DNA from: Malurus cyaneus samueli
Taxonomy: Eukaryota; Chordata; Aves; Passeriformes; Maluridae
Length of the DNA: 64,000 nt
NCBI GenBank assembly: GCA_009741485.1
Contig: CM019217.1
Span: 43,011,700-43,075,699 of the forward strand
Direction of reading: 5' to 3'
Shown here piece by piece: positions 11,423 to 25,258 of the stretch. Below the pieces are notes generated by a model. It made no database searches. It was not told the DNA's origin and saw nothing but the letters and a program-made list of their open reading frames with translations. How positions within the stretch are numbered: the stretch's first letter is position 1; each line of letters opens with the position of its first letter. The position numbers and the translations under genes were made by a program.

Positions 11423-13869
11423 TCATGAGACGGACCCGCACTGGAGAAGTTCACAGAGAACTGCCTCCTGTGGTAGGCACCCCATGCTGCAGCAGAAGGA
11501 TTCCTCTCCCTGAGCAATGGAAGAAGATCTCAGGGATGAACTGACCAAAACCCCTATGCCCTGTTCCCTGTTGGTGTGAAGGAGGGAAGGAAAATGCACA
11601 ATGCAATAAATGCATTCTGCCAATTTTAGATGCTTCATTTCTCCTTAGTGCCTTATCCCAAGGACCGAACTGCAGTGGTACTTCAGGTAATCCCAGTTGG
11701 AGCAGGAAACTCAGGGAAAATGAAGACTTTTGACCTGAGCTGCACAGGATTCAGACTGTGTCCAGCAATATTTCCTCTCCAGCACATGTTATTCTTACTG
11801 TGTCAGATCAGGAGACTGGGAAGGCAAAACGTTTAGAAATGGGGTATCATGTCCAACTTACTATCATAATTGTTTAAGAGGAGAGAAATAGCTGTGCTTT
11901 TTCTGTTTAGCCAGGAATGAAGCTGCCATTTCGGATTTTAGAACCAATTAATCATAGCTCAAATCAGTTTTGATCAGTAAGCAAATGTTTCATTCTGTTC
12001 CATCCCTTGTATAACTTTATTAAAAGCAGGAGTCCGATTTTTAAGATTTGTTGGTTGGATGTTTGGTTTTGACAGCTATGGCCTTCCAGAATAAAGCTGT
12101 TTTAGAGGCCAATGTGTGCTGGCAAAGGCGAGTGCAGCAAAACTCCCGGGCAGTGAACTGCAACATCTGTCCTGGGGAGCTGGCTGCTCTCATCACGGAG
12201 CACAAGATCATTCTACCACTGCTTCCTTCAACTTTCCAGTTTTAGAGAAAGCTTCAAACTGCTGTCCTAAAAGAGGGGATCCCTTGCCAGAAGCATTGAG
12301 GGAGATTACGGAAGAGACTGGACTCTCAGCAAGGCAGCTTGGGAAGAGATTTGCTGAACTTCCTACAATCAGGAGCTCACAGCTAGTCTTATGCAAGGAG
12401 AAGGTTTTAATGTGTTTTCTTGCCCCTGCACAGGATTCAGAGCAGCTGGTAGAATTAAACACTTGCCATTCCTTTCCTGCTGCACCAACAGTTTTTGCCA
12501 TCTGTATATTAGCAGCCTTGCTTTATAGCATTCAGTGTTATAATTGTCTCTGGGAGCTGGGAGATGACTGAAATATAAGCCTTTATAAAATGAGCATTTT
12601 CCAAATCACTGTGCCATGAAACAGTCACTTAAGTTAACTGGGAAAAAAAAAAAGACACCAGTTCAGAAGTTCAGGTGAACTTGAGAACGAAAGAAAAAAG
12701 ATCACACAATGAGGTTGCAAATCTCTCATTCTGTTCTGTTGAATCAGTACTTCAGTGGGACAAATGGCTCAAAATTGCACTAGAAAGCCCCAGAAGGAAC
12801 CCAAATCCATTCTAGACTCAGTTTACACCCCTGCTGAGCCTGAGGAGAGCTTGCCTGAGCGATCAGTGCAGGCAGGTCCTTATTCAGCAGGCAGCTGCCT
12901 TGTAGGTGCTGCCACAGTGAAAGCCTGGTAGCCCACTCTGAACATCAGGAGTCAGTGGAGATGGCTGCACGGAGAAGCCAAGAGCTCCACACAAAGACTT
13001 GCAGTGTGGATGGAAATATTCCCTTTCACTTGCATTTCCAGCAGGGCACCACTGAGTTTAAGCCAGTCCCTGGCTCTTAAGGCCATGAAATAACCGTGCA
13101 GAAATGCAGGATAGTTATTAACACTGCTGGCAGAAGTAGCGCTGTCAGAACCTCTCAACAGGTTCATCTGTTCTTTTCTTGATCTTCTTCCTGCTTTAAA
13201 AAGCTTGATGACAAACAGAGGATGATACTCTTTTGCTTTCTCAGAGATCCTGTGTATTGAAGCTGCAACTCAATTATCTGTGAAGCTTTTCAGAAATCTT
13301 CAGCACTGCAGCAAAATTTAGCGTGGATTAGCTTCCAGCTGGGAAAATAATAGGTAGAAGTTTTGTGCCTTTTCTTGTGGGAGAACAAATACACGGATAT
13401 TTTTACATAAAATGGTAGCAATTCCTTTTCTGTGTATAATTGACAATAACGTGATGTAGGGGAAGGTGGTGATTTTGCAATTCAGCCCTGTCCCTGCGAC
13501 ATTGCATGCCTTAATCTTTTGGCCTCACACATATACTTAGCCTTACTCCTTCAACCCAGAAGAGCAGAGAAATTACTACAGTGACCCTTTTTATCTGAAA
13601 ATTTATTTCTAGGTTGCTGCAGCATTTGCAGCACCTAAAGACAGAAAAAGGGAAAAAAGCTTGGGGTTTAAATTCCATGGCCTGTTGGAGTCTGTTTAAA
13701 TTACTGCAGGTCAAAACTCTGTGTAGCCACTGTGAATTACAGTGGAAGTGAGCAAAACCTGTGACTGCCCTGCCCAGAAATTTAAAGGGATGCCTGCAGT
13801 AGTTTCACAGTGTTTTGGCTCAGGCTGAGCATGCTTAAAATGAAATTATGCACCTGGTCCTCCTACAGC

Positions 13870-14713
13870 TCAGGCCCAGCAGAACACTTTTGGGAACTTT
13901 GTGATAATTTCAGGATTGTGCTCCTTTTCCAAGAGAAAGAGAGCACTATGCCAGGTCCTCAGACTAAAAAAATTTAATTCCTTGCGGGCCCTACAGGACA
14001 AGCTACCCATTGCTGTCAGCTGGGACTTGGGCAGGTCAGGACTTGGGCAGGGATCTGGCAGGACTAAGAGCTTACGGCTGAGCAAGGGGGCAGGCAGGAC
14101 CCTGCACTGGGCTGCCCTATTGCTCAAGGAAAATAGGCCCCAGGAGCACATTTTCTTACTGCACTTGGGGGATTGATGGTGGTTGTGCACTTTTGAAAGC
14201 TCTGTCAGGTAAGAGAATACCATTTTTACGTGACTTTTTTTCTGAGATAGCTTTGACATCCCTTGCAGTACGCTGGTACACTTTGAGCATCCTTGGTTCT
14301 TGTGATGACTGGGTTTGCTGGTGCTTTGGTTCCCACCTGAATTTTGTACCAGCAAGGCAGTTCTCACAGCCATTGCCATTGCCAGTGAAGAGCATTTTAA
14401 CCAATACTCTGGTCCACGATGTGGTTAAACTGGGAGTTAAATTCTGGCTGTAGAAATCTTGTTGATGAAGGTGATAGAGAAGGTGAGAAAAACAACTTGT
14501 TTGTAGCTGAATGGTTTGAGCACAAAGTACTCGTTGTTTACTTGCTGTGTAAACTGAGAAATATGAATGCTGAAGCTCTGCTTCTTTTCCTTCATGGCTG
14601 TACTTTTTTAGCTGTTTTCCCAAACTATTATGTTTACAACCTGACAGGTTGTACTCTAGTGTGGGAGGAATAAGTCTGAAATATCTTCCCAGAATATTCC
14701 CTTCTGTTGGCAT
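13870..14713. other. Stretch with long overlapping open frames, no recognised product
   Basis: Minus-strand frames of 185 codons (14713-14156) and 169 codons (14379-13870) overlap, and three plus-strand frames of 84-91 codons lie opposite. None shows a family motif I know, and none begins near a promoter-like context. It may be an old pseudogene, a lncRNA exon or chance. Confidence 0.3.
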
Positions 14714-17700
14714 CTAGGGGTGTTTTTTTTCAGTAGGTGCAGAAAACTTCACTGTTGGGAAGGAGAGAAAAAGGCCCACCCTAATTTTTTTTTTTTTTTT
14801 AACTGGGGGAAACACTGAGGGAAAAGAAAGTGCCTGTGCAAAGGGTATATGGGGGTGGGGGAAAATTTGGGAGCGAAACAATTCATATATTTACATTCTG
14901 GGATGAGGAAATGAATGATATTCCCAACATTCCAGTTGACAGTACCACAGTGGTAGCTGATTAGAAGAGGAAGCACTTATGTTAATGATCTTATTTTGTG
15001 ATTCAATTTCTTTCAACTTCTACCATCTGTTTTAAAATTCATGTTTCTATTGGGACGCTAATAAGTACACGTGGTTTAATGCTGCATGCTAGTCACCAGC
15101 AGCTCTTGCTGATTTAAATGAAAATTGTATTTTGCCTCAATCTAGTCTGCTAGATCTGGTCCCTGTTTGAATCAGAGTTTCTGGGAAATGCTGGAGAGAG
15201 AAAGATTTATAGCAAGATAAGTTCACATCTCTTCTGCTTTATTTGGAAATGGTCTGACAAAAATGAGGCTGAATTTGTGTTCTTTGGCATTGTGTTTCGG
15301 GCCAGGGGACTCATTTATGGTAGGCCCATGTCTGGCTTTCTTCATTAGCTGCTGCGTGGCAGTTTCCATGATTAAAAGCGGCACTGTTTGGGCATTTCCT
15401 TCAGCTTATAAGTGAAGATTTATCTGGCTGTAGTTATACACAAGTCTTCCAAAATGAGGAGTTAATTTGTTGGTGAATGTGAAGTTTATTCCCAAACAGG
15501 GAAGAAAGTCAGTGGTTTTGAACACAAAACTCTTATCAAAGCACTGATGGTGAATGTTTTGCAGCCAGGTTTTGTATGAAACTTTCAATGCCCAAGACCT
15601 TTGATGGCCGTGACACAAAAATAATCCAATGGTGGAAGTTTTCAGCAACATCACACTCCTTCTCTCAAACCAGAGCATTTAAGTCTTCATTTAAGATTTT
15701 TCTGCAATAAAGGAGCTTGTGTGAATGCATGTGTGAAACGTTTATTTATGCAGCTGTTCAAACTGATGGCACAGAACAGGCATGAGTAAATGTGGGGTCC
15801 TCAGCTCAGGCACACAACAGAAACAGATTTGATTTTTTTTTTTTTTTTCATAGCCATGTGAATTGCTATCACTTTCCTCCAGAGCCTGCAAGAAGCAAAG
15901 AACACAGGCAAATGCTGAGTTTGGTTGGTTCCTGGAGATCTGTATGACTCACCTCTGCTAAAATTAGCTAATCTTAATTTGTAACTTGTTGCTCAGTAAA
16001 CACAGTTTAAAAAACCTAAAAGACCAATCAACATTAAGGGAAGGTGTTGATTTCTTATTTCTTGAAGGCAAACATGAAAATTAATGCCATTTACCAGTAT
16101 TTCTGATAATGTCACGAGATGGACTGTGGATGAGCAAACTGCAGCATTTTGTATCTCTCCTTGGTGTCACCTCAGCCTTGCTGCTGCTGAGTGATGTGTG
16201 AGAACACATAAAACCTAACTAGGGATTTTTGCTGCAGGTTTGAATCCCAGTAGACAGTACCTTTGCTTTATGGCAGATGCTGGCCAGTGTAAAAATGGGA
16301 ATTAACATTAACCTTGCCATTTAAACTCTTAGTGACTGGCATAATCATTATTAATTTAACAAACGTCAATAATTATTTTTTTAAGTTATGGTTATTCTTT
16401 TTGTTTCTTTCATGTGAAGCCTTTCTTTCTCTGAAGATGCTTGTTGAGATACTAGTTTTTGCATCTGAAATAACAGCTGTACTAGCCAGGAGAGTTATAA
16501 CAGCTTTTGTGCTACAGAAAAAGAGACACATCTTCCAAAAACTGTGGATTCTTTTTCCTGAAAGCATGACCCTTAACTTAATTTTAACTTAGTTCAATTC
16601 ATAGCTGGACATTAATACTAAGAAGCTGAAGAAGATCCTTGGATTTGCATTTTCATGTCTTTTTTAGTACCAAAATAATTCATCATGACTAAGTTCATTT
16701 TGAATGTAATAACAGAACTTAATCAGAAATAACTGTCATTAATTCTGAATGTTAGAAATCATATACAGGTCTTACATCTTAAAAAAACTTATTTGCAAAG
16801 AGGATTAGATGGGATCTTCTAATTCTCACTCCATTTCATCTGCTTTACTAATAAACCATAAATACTCACTTGAATTATGTCACACTCGCCATGCACCTGA
16901 TCCCAAGGGACGCTGAGTGTCTGAGCCCATGTGGACCATCACTGATGTCCTGCTCCAGCATCACTCCTGCTTTCTGCTTTAGCCAGAGCTCTTCTGCCCT
17001 CTCTTGTCCTGGCTTTGGTTATATGCAGGCAGTGTTTCCCTTCCAAGCTGGCCTCCAGCACATTGCAGTTCTTTTGAAGTTCATGCTGGAGAAAGGCACT
17101 GTAGCTGCAGCAGATTTCACGGGACATCAAAGCTGTGGGGACATGCCTGTACTTAGGTTTCTACTTCGTGTATTCACTTGGGTCTTACAAGTGTGCAACG
17201 AATCCTGTGTTTCAGGAGGCATTGTATAACATGAAGTGGATAAAAATTGCAGGTATTTGTGTCCTGCTGCAGTTTGTGCTGGTGGTCATGGGTGGTGGGG
17301 AGGAGGGAACACTCACATGCACAGAAAAATCTGGGATTTCAGCCTCAGTACTGAGTGAGTCACTCAATGTAACCACAGCTAAAATTTGTCCACTTGAGGT
17401 GTCACCAGCCCCCACCATTTGATAATATAGAATGCTGGTGAAATTGCTGAGAACTCTGCTTTGGCATTTGTCATAGTCAGGGGTTTGCAAACTGTTGCTA
17501 AAAATGCTGCTATGAGGTGAGACTTGAAATGGATGTGGGTGGGGAAACAGAGGAAGGGACAAGATATTGAGGGCACCCAGTGCAAATGGGACAGCAATGG
17601 CATGAAATTGCTGCTGCTAGCTCTGCAATACTTCCATGCAGTGAGCAGGAGTAGGGACACAAGCTGAAAAGCGTATTTCAGGTAACTCCCTGCAAGCAGT

Positions 17701-20700
17701 TTTCCTTTTAGTGCTTTTTACAGCACTACAGTGCATCACTGCGATGATAAGCGCGATTGATAGAAGGTCTCTGGAACAAAGGTGCCTCAGCAAATAATTA
17801 TTCAGCATAGCTCACTGGTTTTCCTGGGCCTGCCAGAAATAGGCTGTGAGCCACATGTGACATTTTGGAGCAGCAGGATACCCTGGGGTCTTCTGACTGT
17901 ACAAACACACAGGCAAAACCAGTAATAGAGTGGGGAAACTGAGGAAATCATGAAGGAAGAAAACAGCTGAAAGCTGTTTGCACTGAAAAACAGCTCACCT
18001 GATATACCATTACCCCCAGCCTCCTCCCAAGATTTTCCCTAAGAAAGTGGGAGCCATTGCTGGAGAAGGTCTGGTGGTGGCCCCCTGTTCTTTCCTGGGA
18101 ACAGACTGAAGGGAGTCTTAGGTTTGGTAACTTGGAAGCAGTGCCCTTGCGGATCGAGGCAGGGTGAGCCCAGGAACTTCCCAGTGTTTGTCTCTGCTGC
18201 TACATTTGACAGATGGCTCTGCTCAGACAACTTGTAAAGACAAATAGAAGCACTCTTGGAAAAGTGGGAGGAAAACTACATAGATGAAAACTACCCAGCA
18301 AGCCCTGTGTTCATCAAACCACGCACTTACTACAATATTACAAACTTCTGAGACACACACCTCAAATCACACTAAAACAATATACAGCATGCTTGAAAAA
18401 ATTTATTTCTCTTCTTGTTTTTGAGATGCCAGAGTTTCCCTGAGCCATATTTACAAGTTCCCTTTGTAATTAGTTCAGTAGGGAACCATTACTTAATTGG
18501 TTGGGGCCAGGGGTGGAGTTTAGCTCCAGCAGCCAAAGCTGAAAGTAAACAAAGCTTCAACAAAGTTTCAACATATTGATGAAAGCCAGTGGGGTTGGGG
18601 CTTGAATGATGTATGTATTAGAAAATAAAAAGGCTAGTTCTTAATTTCAGTAAAGGTGTGAGAGGGGCAAGATCCTTGCCTGTGAACTTCAGTGAATAAA
18701 CAGCTATGAACTGTCTCAGGAAGAGTACAGGAGTAAAATCAGCTGTGATTAAACCTTGGCAAAATATGAAAAAGTCCCAACTCAGAAGAGCTAAGCTCTG
18801 GGACAAACCCTTGTCTGAGCAGTGATGGTCAGCAAGAAGAAGGGGTCTTGGCACATGGAGGGAACAGACTTGGGCACTCCGCAATCTTCATGAGCATCTT
18901 TAGAGGTTTCCTGGTCTTCCTAAAAAGAGAAACCTCTACTGTGGCAGCTCTCTGGCGGTGCTTATTTGACAAGAGCAAAGAGATGATAAATCAAGTATAA
19001 AACACTTCAACTGCCTCATTTTATCTCCACAGTAAGATCCTGAAAGTTTCTCTGAGATGCAACCCAATAATCATCTATACAGTACTTAACTACATCTCTA
19101 AGAAAATACATAATTATATTTGTTAGGTTGAGTCTTTTATTAGCATGTTCCAGATTATGTTGAGATGCTGATCAGACGTGATTTCAGGAGATGTGAAAAG
19201 AACCAAAGAAAAATAATTTTAACTTGATTAATTCTTGCTTGTGGCTCTGTTGTTGGTCTGTATTTAAATCATTAAACACCTCACACGCTTTTTTTCTGGT
19301 CATATGAAACAAATATTCTTTGATATAGCTCATGAAAGAAGAAACTGGATTTCAGCTATGGTCTCTAAATGAAGGCTTGTACAATCGTTTGCTACAAATC
19401 ATGGCATAGTAAAATGCAATTAATATTGTGACGTGACTCAGAAGTGACCTTTTCCAGCCTCCAGCACACAGGCTTGCTCTCACTAATGTACTGCTCTGAA
19501 AAGCTAATGCGTGTGCTGGACACACTAAAATGAAAAATATAAGTTGATTTCTCCTCACCCCAAACTGTCACCGAGCTATAACAAGTTATTACAAAACATG
19601 GTGCAGGTCTTTGAGCTTTCAGGGCTGTATTGCTTGCTGGCATGTCAGCCTACTGCAGGGACAGCCTTGCAGCTTCTTGCATTACATCCTTCACTGGAAA
19701 CCTCCACACAAACACCAGCACGACCATGTTGCCAACTCTGCAACCCCCGGAGCAGTTAGTTCCTTTATACCTTCTTGGATTCATTAGGAGGAGGACACAA
19801 ATGTGATTTTACATGGTGTCTTGATTTTAAACGTTGTGGGTCCCATTTTAATTCAAACCAGATTAAGGTTAAAGCGAACCAAAATGTTTTTCCTATGAAA
19901 TTCATACAGTTTACAGAGGTTTTTGAAGATGCAGGACAGAAAGGAAACTGCATAGAGTCAAGATGTCAAATGAGACAACCTTTAGAGGTTTCTCCTCCCA
20001 GAGCTCAGTAAGAAGCAGACTTGTCCCACATGCATTGCCAGGACTCCTGCTGTGCTGAACATCATCTGTGCTTCAGGAGCCACCTTGGGAGGTATCTTGA
20101 ATGGGGGCAAGGGGGTGCCGGATAGTTTCACATCCCTGCGATTCGTGGCTTGATGGAGAGAAGGATGCAAGGATGTCCTTCAATCTCACACCTTTCTGCT
20201 TTTGCAAATGTTTTGTTTCCAAACTTCATTACCTTCTGGAAATGCTGATGATGCTGGTCATGGTTGGCCATTGCCATCTTCTTCCCGGGCAACCAATGGA
20301 TTTTATTTGGCTTTTCCTCTTTTTTTTTTTTCCTCCTTTCATGTCATTCCAGTCAGCTGGGACCTCTGAAGATCTGCAATACAACTTTTGCTCCAACATG
20401 ACCAACATCTAATTCAAATCAGGCACTCAGGATGTTGCCCAGGGGAGTTTTGAGTATCTGCAAGGACAGATTTGACATGCTCTCCAGTGTTTTTGCAGTG
20501 CTTAACCAGCTTCACCGGAGGAGAGGGGAAAGAAAGCTTAGTTGGAACTTCCCTTGCTCCTGCCCATGACCATTGCTTCTTATGCACCTCTGAGAAGGAT
20601 CTGCCTGGCTTCTGTCCAGCTCTCCCTGTCCTAGGATGGTGGCAGTCAGCCCCCAGGTGCTCCCTCAGCCCGCAGAAACCCAGGCTGAGCATGTCCAGCT

Positions 20701-23700
20701 CCCTCTGAGGCTCCTCATGGCTGGTGTGCTCCCGCACTCAGCCACTACAGTATCTCTCCACCGAATTCCCTCTCTCTTGTGCTGGAGGAAGCACAGACAG
20801 ACACTCTTCCAGGTACAGCTTTGAGCAATGGGTGGAAGGGGAAAAACCTGTTGGCTGATTGAGCCAATTCATCACCACAAGGCTTTAGCACTGACCTGTC
20901 TGCCTGCCTGTGCATTTGGGCACAGCTGGCCCCAGCCAATCCTGTGCTGCATGCACAGCCTCCCTCCTGTTTTGAACCAATTTTTTAGCCTGAGTTGCAT
21001 ATATGACCTGAGATTATGCAAGTGTGATTATCAGAGAAACACCTCCAGAGTGGCAGCATTCCTTAGACTATGGGATGCTTCCTCTAGTAAACAAGGTTGC
21101 CACCACTGGGATGAATAAGGCTGGCAGGATGAATCCCTAAGGCTGGCAGGATATTTTCCAACTCCCTCAATGAGCTAGAGGGGAGCAGAGCAATACCCCA
21201 GGCTGAGTGGAGGTAGAGAAATACCACAGGATGGACCCTGCCACAGCAAGCAATCTTCTCTTTCCTTGTTCCTTGCATCTCATGAGTAAATTCCTCCATG
21301 CTGCAGCAGTGGTTGTCTTCTTCCACAACTGGATGTATTTCAGGCCTGAGGAGACCAGACTGAGAATAGGGGAAAGGAAAAGAGGCAGGAGAAGTTTTGT
21401 TCCTCAGAGTACAACAGCTTGGATAGGTCTTAGGTAATTTATTTGCAGCAGACTTCACGTGTAGAGGGGGATGTAAATTATTAAGGGCACAGAGCTAGGA
21501 CTCCCCAGGATTACTTGCATCTAAAGGCTGAATTTGCAGTATCTGTGCCAAAACCTGCTGATCAAAGCCTTTTGGTTTGGGTAAGTATTCCTGATGAAAC
21601 CTGATGGGAAAGAGACACAGGAGGTGGTGGTGATGCTGTAGGGCTGTCCCTTGGGAGTATCTTCCTTCTCCTCACTAGCACAAGCTGGCATTCTGAGCGC
21701 CCTGCCCAGCATCCAGGTTTGCCTCATTTTTCACATCCCAGGCTACTGAAAAATTATTGTTCATTTGTCTGAGATTTAGAATGGCCTTTTTTTTTTTTGT
21801 TTTCTTGGCCAGATGAATCTCTTAGCCATAGAGTTAGAATTATTACTTTTCTTATTAATCTTTCAAAAGCTCATTTTCTGTGCCTGTGTGTTGAGACCCC
21901 AGTTCAAAGCACCAGCAGTGTTACAAGTTGTTCCTGCTGGAGAGAAGCCAGGGGAGTTATTCAAAATGTAGTGAGAGCTGATGGAATCTGGCTGCCTTAG
22001 TGCCTTGAAAGGCAGCCTTAATTTCTTTCAAAACTGGAAGTCAGCCAAATCCCTACCTTTTGAGCATTCACTATAGAGCCATGAGGTTTTGCATATCCTA
22101 CAGCCCTCTGTTGGCCCTGGGGTTCCCATTAATGCAGGTGTTTCCATGGAGCTGGGGAGGGCAGCACCCTTCTCAGCACCCTGAGTTTCACTTGTGTAGG
22201 TCAGGATATTGCTGGCACTCTTCTATCCCTCGGCTTTCTCCACTAAACTTCCCATCAATAGAAAATAAGTATTTAAAATAATAATAATCATAGTAACAAT
22301 TTTTAAAAAAATCCTCAAGCCAAGCCTTCCTTCTACAGTTTTTGACTGGATATTTTGGGATGTGGAAATACAAGCATGTGTCTGAGGTTTATAAGGTGTG
22401 AGCAGCTTTCAAAACCAGATGTTACTTTAAACATTTGACACTGAGTTTTGGCTCTGGAGGTGTTCTACTGAATGCAGGTTCTGGTCCATCACAGATGAAC
22501 AAAGCCAAGCAGAGTTGAGACTGATCTTGTCGTCTTTCTGTGATAGGTATTCACTTGCAAAAATGGATGAATTAGTTGCAGAACAGGGGCTTTGTTCAGT
22601 GAAAATATATTCTGAAATGTTATCACAGTAAGTGTCATTGATTATGATAGTATGAATAAGTACTTTGTGAAAAAAGGACTATGAAATAAGCTCATATTCA
22701 CATGAGAGTCTGTTTCTTGGAAGCCTCTAAAATTCTTCACTTAGTATCAGGTATTGCAAAGTTGGCGATAAAAGTAATCAACATTTTAAAAAATACAGTC
22801 TTTCATAAAGCTGTAAGTTAATTGAATAATCAGAGCCTTCATTATCTCCTTAATTTAAATTATCATTTGTCATCTTGTCATCATTGGCTGATATGAATAA
22901 TGACTGTTACAGATTGCTCTCAGCCTGGTACCTTGCACCTACAAGAATTCATTATGATACCATGTTTCATCTCTCACATAAGTGCTGCTTTCTGTGCTAT
23001 CACTGAGCTCGGCTACCTTCAAAGCCTACCTTGAGCTACTGACTTTTCCCCCTTGATTTCCACCAGGATTTAGTCTCAGAGGTCATATCAGAAATTCAGT
23101 TTAATGGTAGAAAGGTTTTGAAAGCTGTACTGATTGAAAAAAAATGGAAGATGGGTTTTTCCCCTGTTAGGTTTGCATTCACATTCTTCCCAGCAGAGAT
23201 GTGCTTTTCCAGCACGAGCCAGCATATGGTGTGAAACATCTAGCTCCAAAAAGAAAACCCAGTAGAAATTTCGGAAAAACCTAACACAAAAACACAGAAG
23301 TGTTTTGTTGGAGTTGTTTTTCTCATGTTATAGGTTAATTGATCAAGACTCTAGGATGTGATTCAGAATGGACTTGGTTAAAACTTTAATGTTTTGATGG
23401 GATATATAAGAAATTAGTGTCATCATTTTGCTCTCCAAAAATTTTTATGTGTATCTACTGGAAAAAATTGTTGTAGATTTATCTCTTTATCCCTTATTAA
23501 ATTAGTGTTTAAGCAAATATTCATGTTAGCTTTCATAATCTTTTCTCAGTTGTCCCTCTAGAACTGCCACCCCTTTGACACTTTTCTCCAAAGCTATATG
23601 TGAACGACTTTGTTTTGGATTATTTTTTCTCAGTGGTAATATTTTCATATTTTCAGGCCAAAGCATTAATTTACTGTCTACCGTGGAACTGTAAATTCTT

Positions 23701-24183
23701 CTTATTGATGACTGAGACACTTCCAGGTTGAGGACACTTTGTAGCCCTAATAATGCTTTTTTTTTTCTCATTTGGGTCAGGATTTTAGACATGTATGTTG
23801 GAAATAAATGTGCCAAGTATTTATTTCTGGTTTAGGTTGGTGCTTGCTTTAAATCTTACTTGTTTACAAGCCTTTTGGTTCTCCACTGTTAACTTGGTAG
23901 AACAGTTACAGAGGCTGATCTACCTTGAGGGCTGGCAAGGGCGTTGCAGGTTGTTATCTCTTTCAGCAGGGGATCTGGAACTATCCCAACTCCTCAACAC
24001 CCTGTCTTTCCTGCAGTCAGATACTTGAAACCTCTCTCTTCCTTTCTCTGAACTCCATGGTGCATCAAGGACTGTGATTAACCAGATCTGGATAGTCTAA
24101 TGCCTCTGGGCATCAGGAAGCATCAGGCACATCCAAGAAGACTGGAAGCTAAAATGAAAGAAAACGTAGAGGCAAAAATGTTT

Positions 24184-24292
24184 TAACGTGTATTGAATTC
24201 TCAGTTTGCACATTAAAAAATGGGGGGTTTGCCTCTACATTTGGATTTTATTTTCAATGTGTGTTGAATTTTCAATTTGTACATAAAATCCA
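24184..24292 (+). repeat. Imperfect direct repeat pair
   Basis: GTGTATTGAATTCTCAGTTTGCACAT and GTGTGTTGAATTTTCAATTTGTACAT lie about 70 bases apart in the same orientation and differ at several positions. Origin is unknown. Confidence 0.6.
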
Positions 24293-25165
24293 ACTCTGAA
24301 TAATTAGACATAATGCAAGAATGAAATAGCATGGAGAGTGTTGCTGCTCTCACACAGGCTAAGGAAGAGACTGGCAGAAGCATTTATGATGTGATGGGGA
24401 CAGCTCAGGCAGGTGAAGGCCAGCAGGATGGAAGGGAAATCTGCAGTGGGGAAAGGGAAATCACCACTAAGCTTCCCCTCTTCCATAACCAAGAAAGATC
24501 TGGCCCTACTGTCATAACTCTGCATCTACTTTTGAAATTCTCTAAGAGGCTGATCATACAGGAAAAAAACATTTAGAATATACTACTAAATGGCCATTTC
24601 TTTCTGTTACAAATTCTTTAAAGTTTGACAGTCCTTCACCAAGTTGGCTCTCTGGAGAAGGGATTCTTGCTGTATAGCAAGAGGTTTTTGGTGAGAGCAG
24701 CTAACCTGAACACTGTGGTGGCTTTACGGAATGCAGCCTGGGACTGTCAGCAATCAGCTGGACTTGCACCGTGTCTTTCTGCTCGAAATCTCATTTCAGA
24801 AAGTGGTTTTCTCTTTGGGGATTTTTACCCAATATACCTCTGCCACTGGAGACCAGTTTAGCAATGAATTTTCATACACTTCCTCCATATTTTGATTGTG
24901 ACTTCTCGCAATCCCCACTTCATTTTCAGTAGATTTTGGCTGCCTTCAACCTTAGTTTGTCTTATACATTTCTCCACTCCTTGTATCTCCCAGAACTGAC
25001 CAGATAAAGAACACTGAAAGTTCATGGGATGCTTAGTCAACAGTGTTTGCAGACTTAAAATGGTTCTAAAGACACTGCACTACCACAGTACCTGTTTACA
25101 ATATAAACTAATATAAAACATATGCAAAGATCACATGCGACTGTTTTGCCACTCAACAAAGAATT

Positions 25166-25258
25166 AGATGGTATTAGTGGTAGATGCATTAAATTTAGTG
25201 GTAGAATTATTAGTGTTATTATTATTAGTGGTAGAATTAGTGGTAGATGCATTAAATT
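25166..25258 (+). repeat. Short AT-rich internal repeat
   Basis: GGTAGATGCATTAAAT occurs twice, and TTAGTGGTAGAATTA-like units occur between the copies with an (ATT)n stretch. It is a small locally duplicated block. Confidence 0.75.

Larger units (their letters stand above)
10681..11600 (+). mobile_element. Solitary LTR of an endogenous retrovirus (ERVL-like, passerine type)
   Basis: The left edge begins TGTGTTGGTTTTGCCTGGC, followed by text I recall from abundant songbird LTRs: GGGCCAATTAGAGATGGTGG, ACCTCTGCGATGACATATTTAAGAA (TATA-like region), repeated CCCATGG...CTGGAGCAG segments, and GATGAACTGACCAAAACCCC. There are no internal retroviral genes on either side, so it is a solo or truncated LTR. 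The usual 3' end seems missing near 11600. The family assignment is from memory. Confidence 0.7.
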
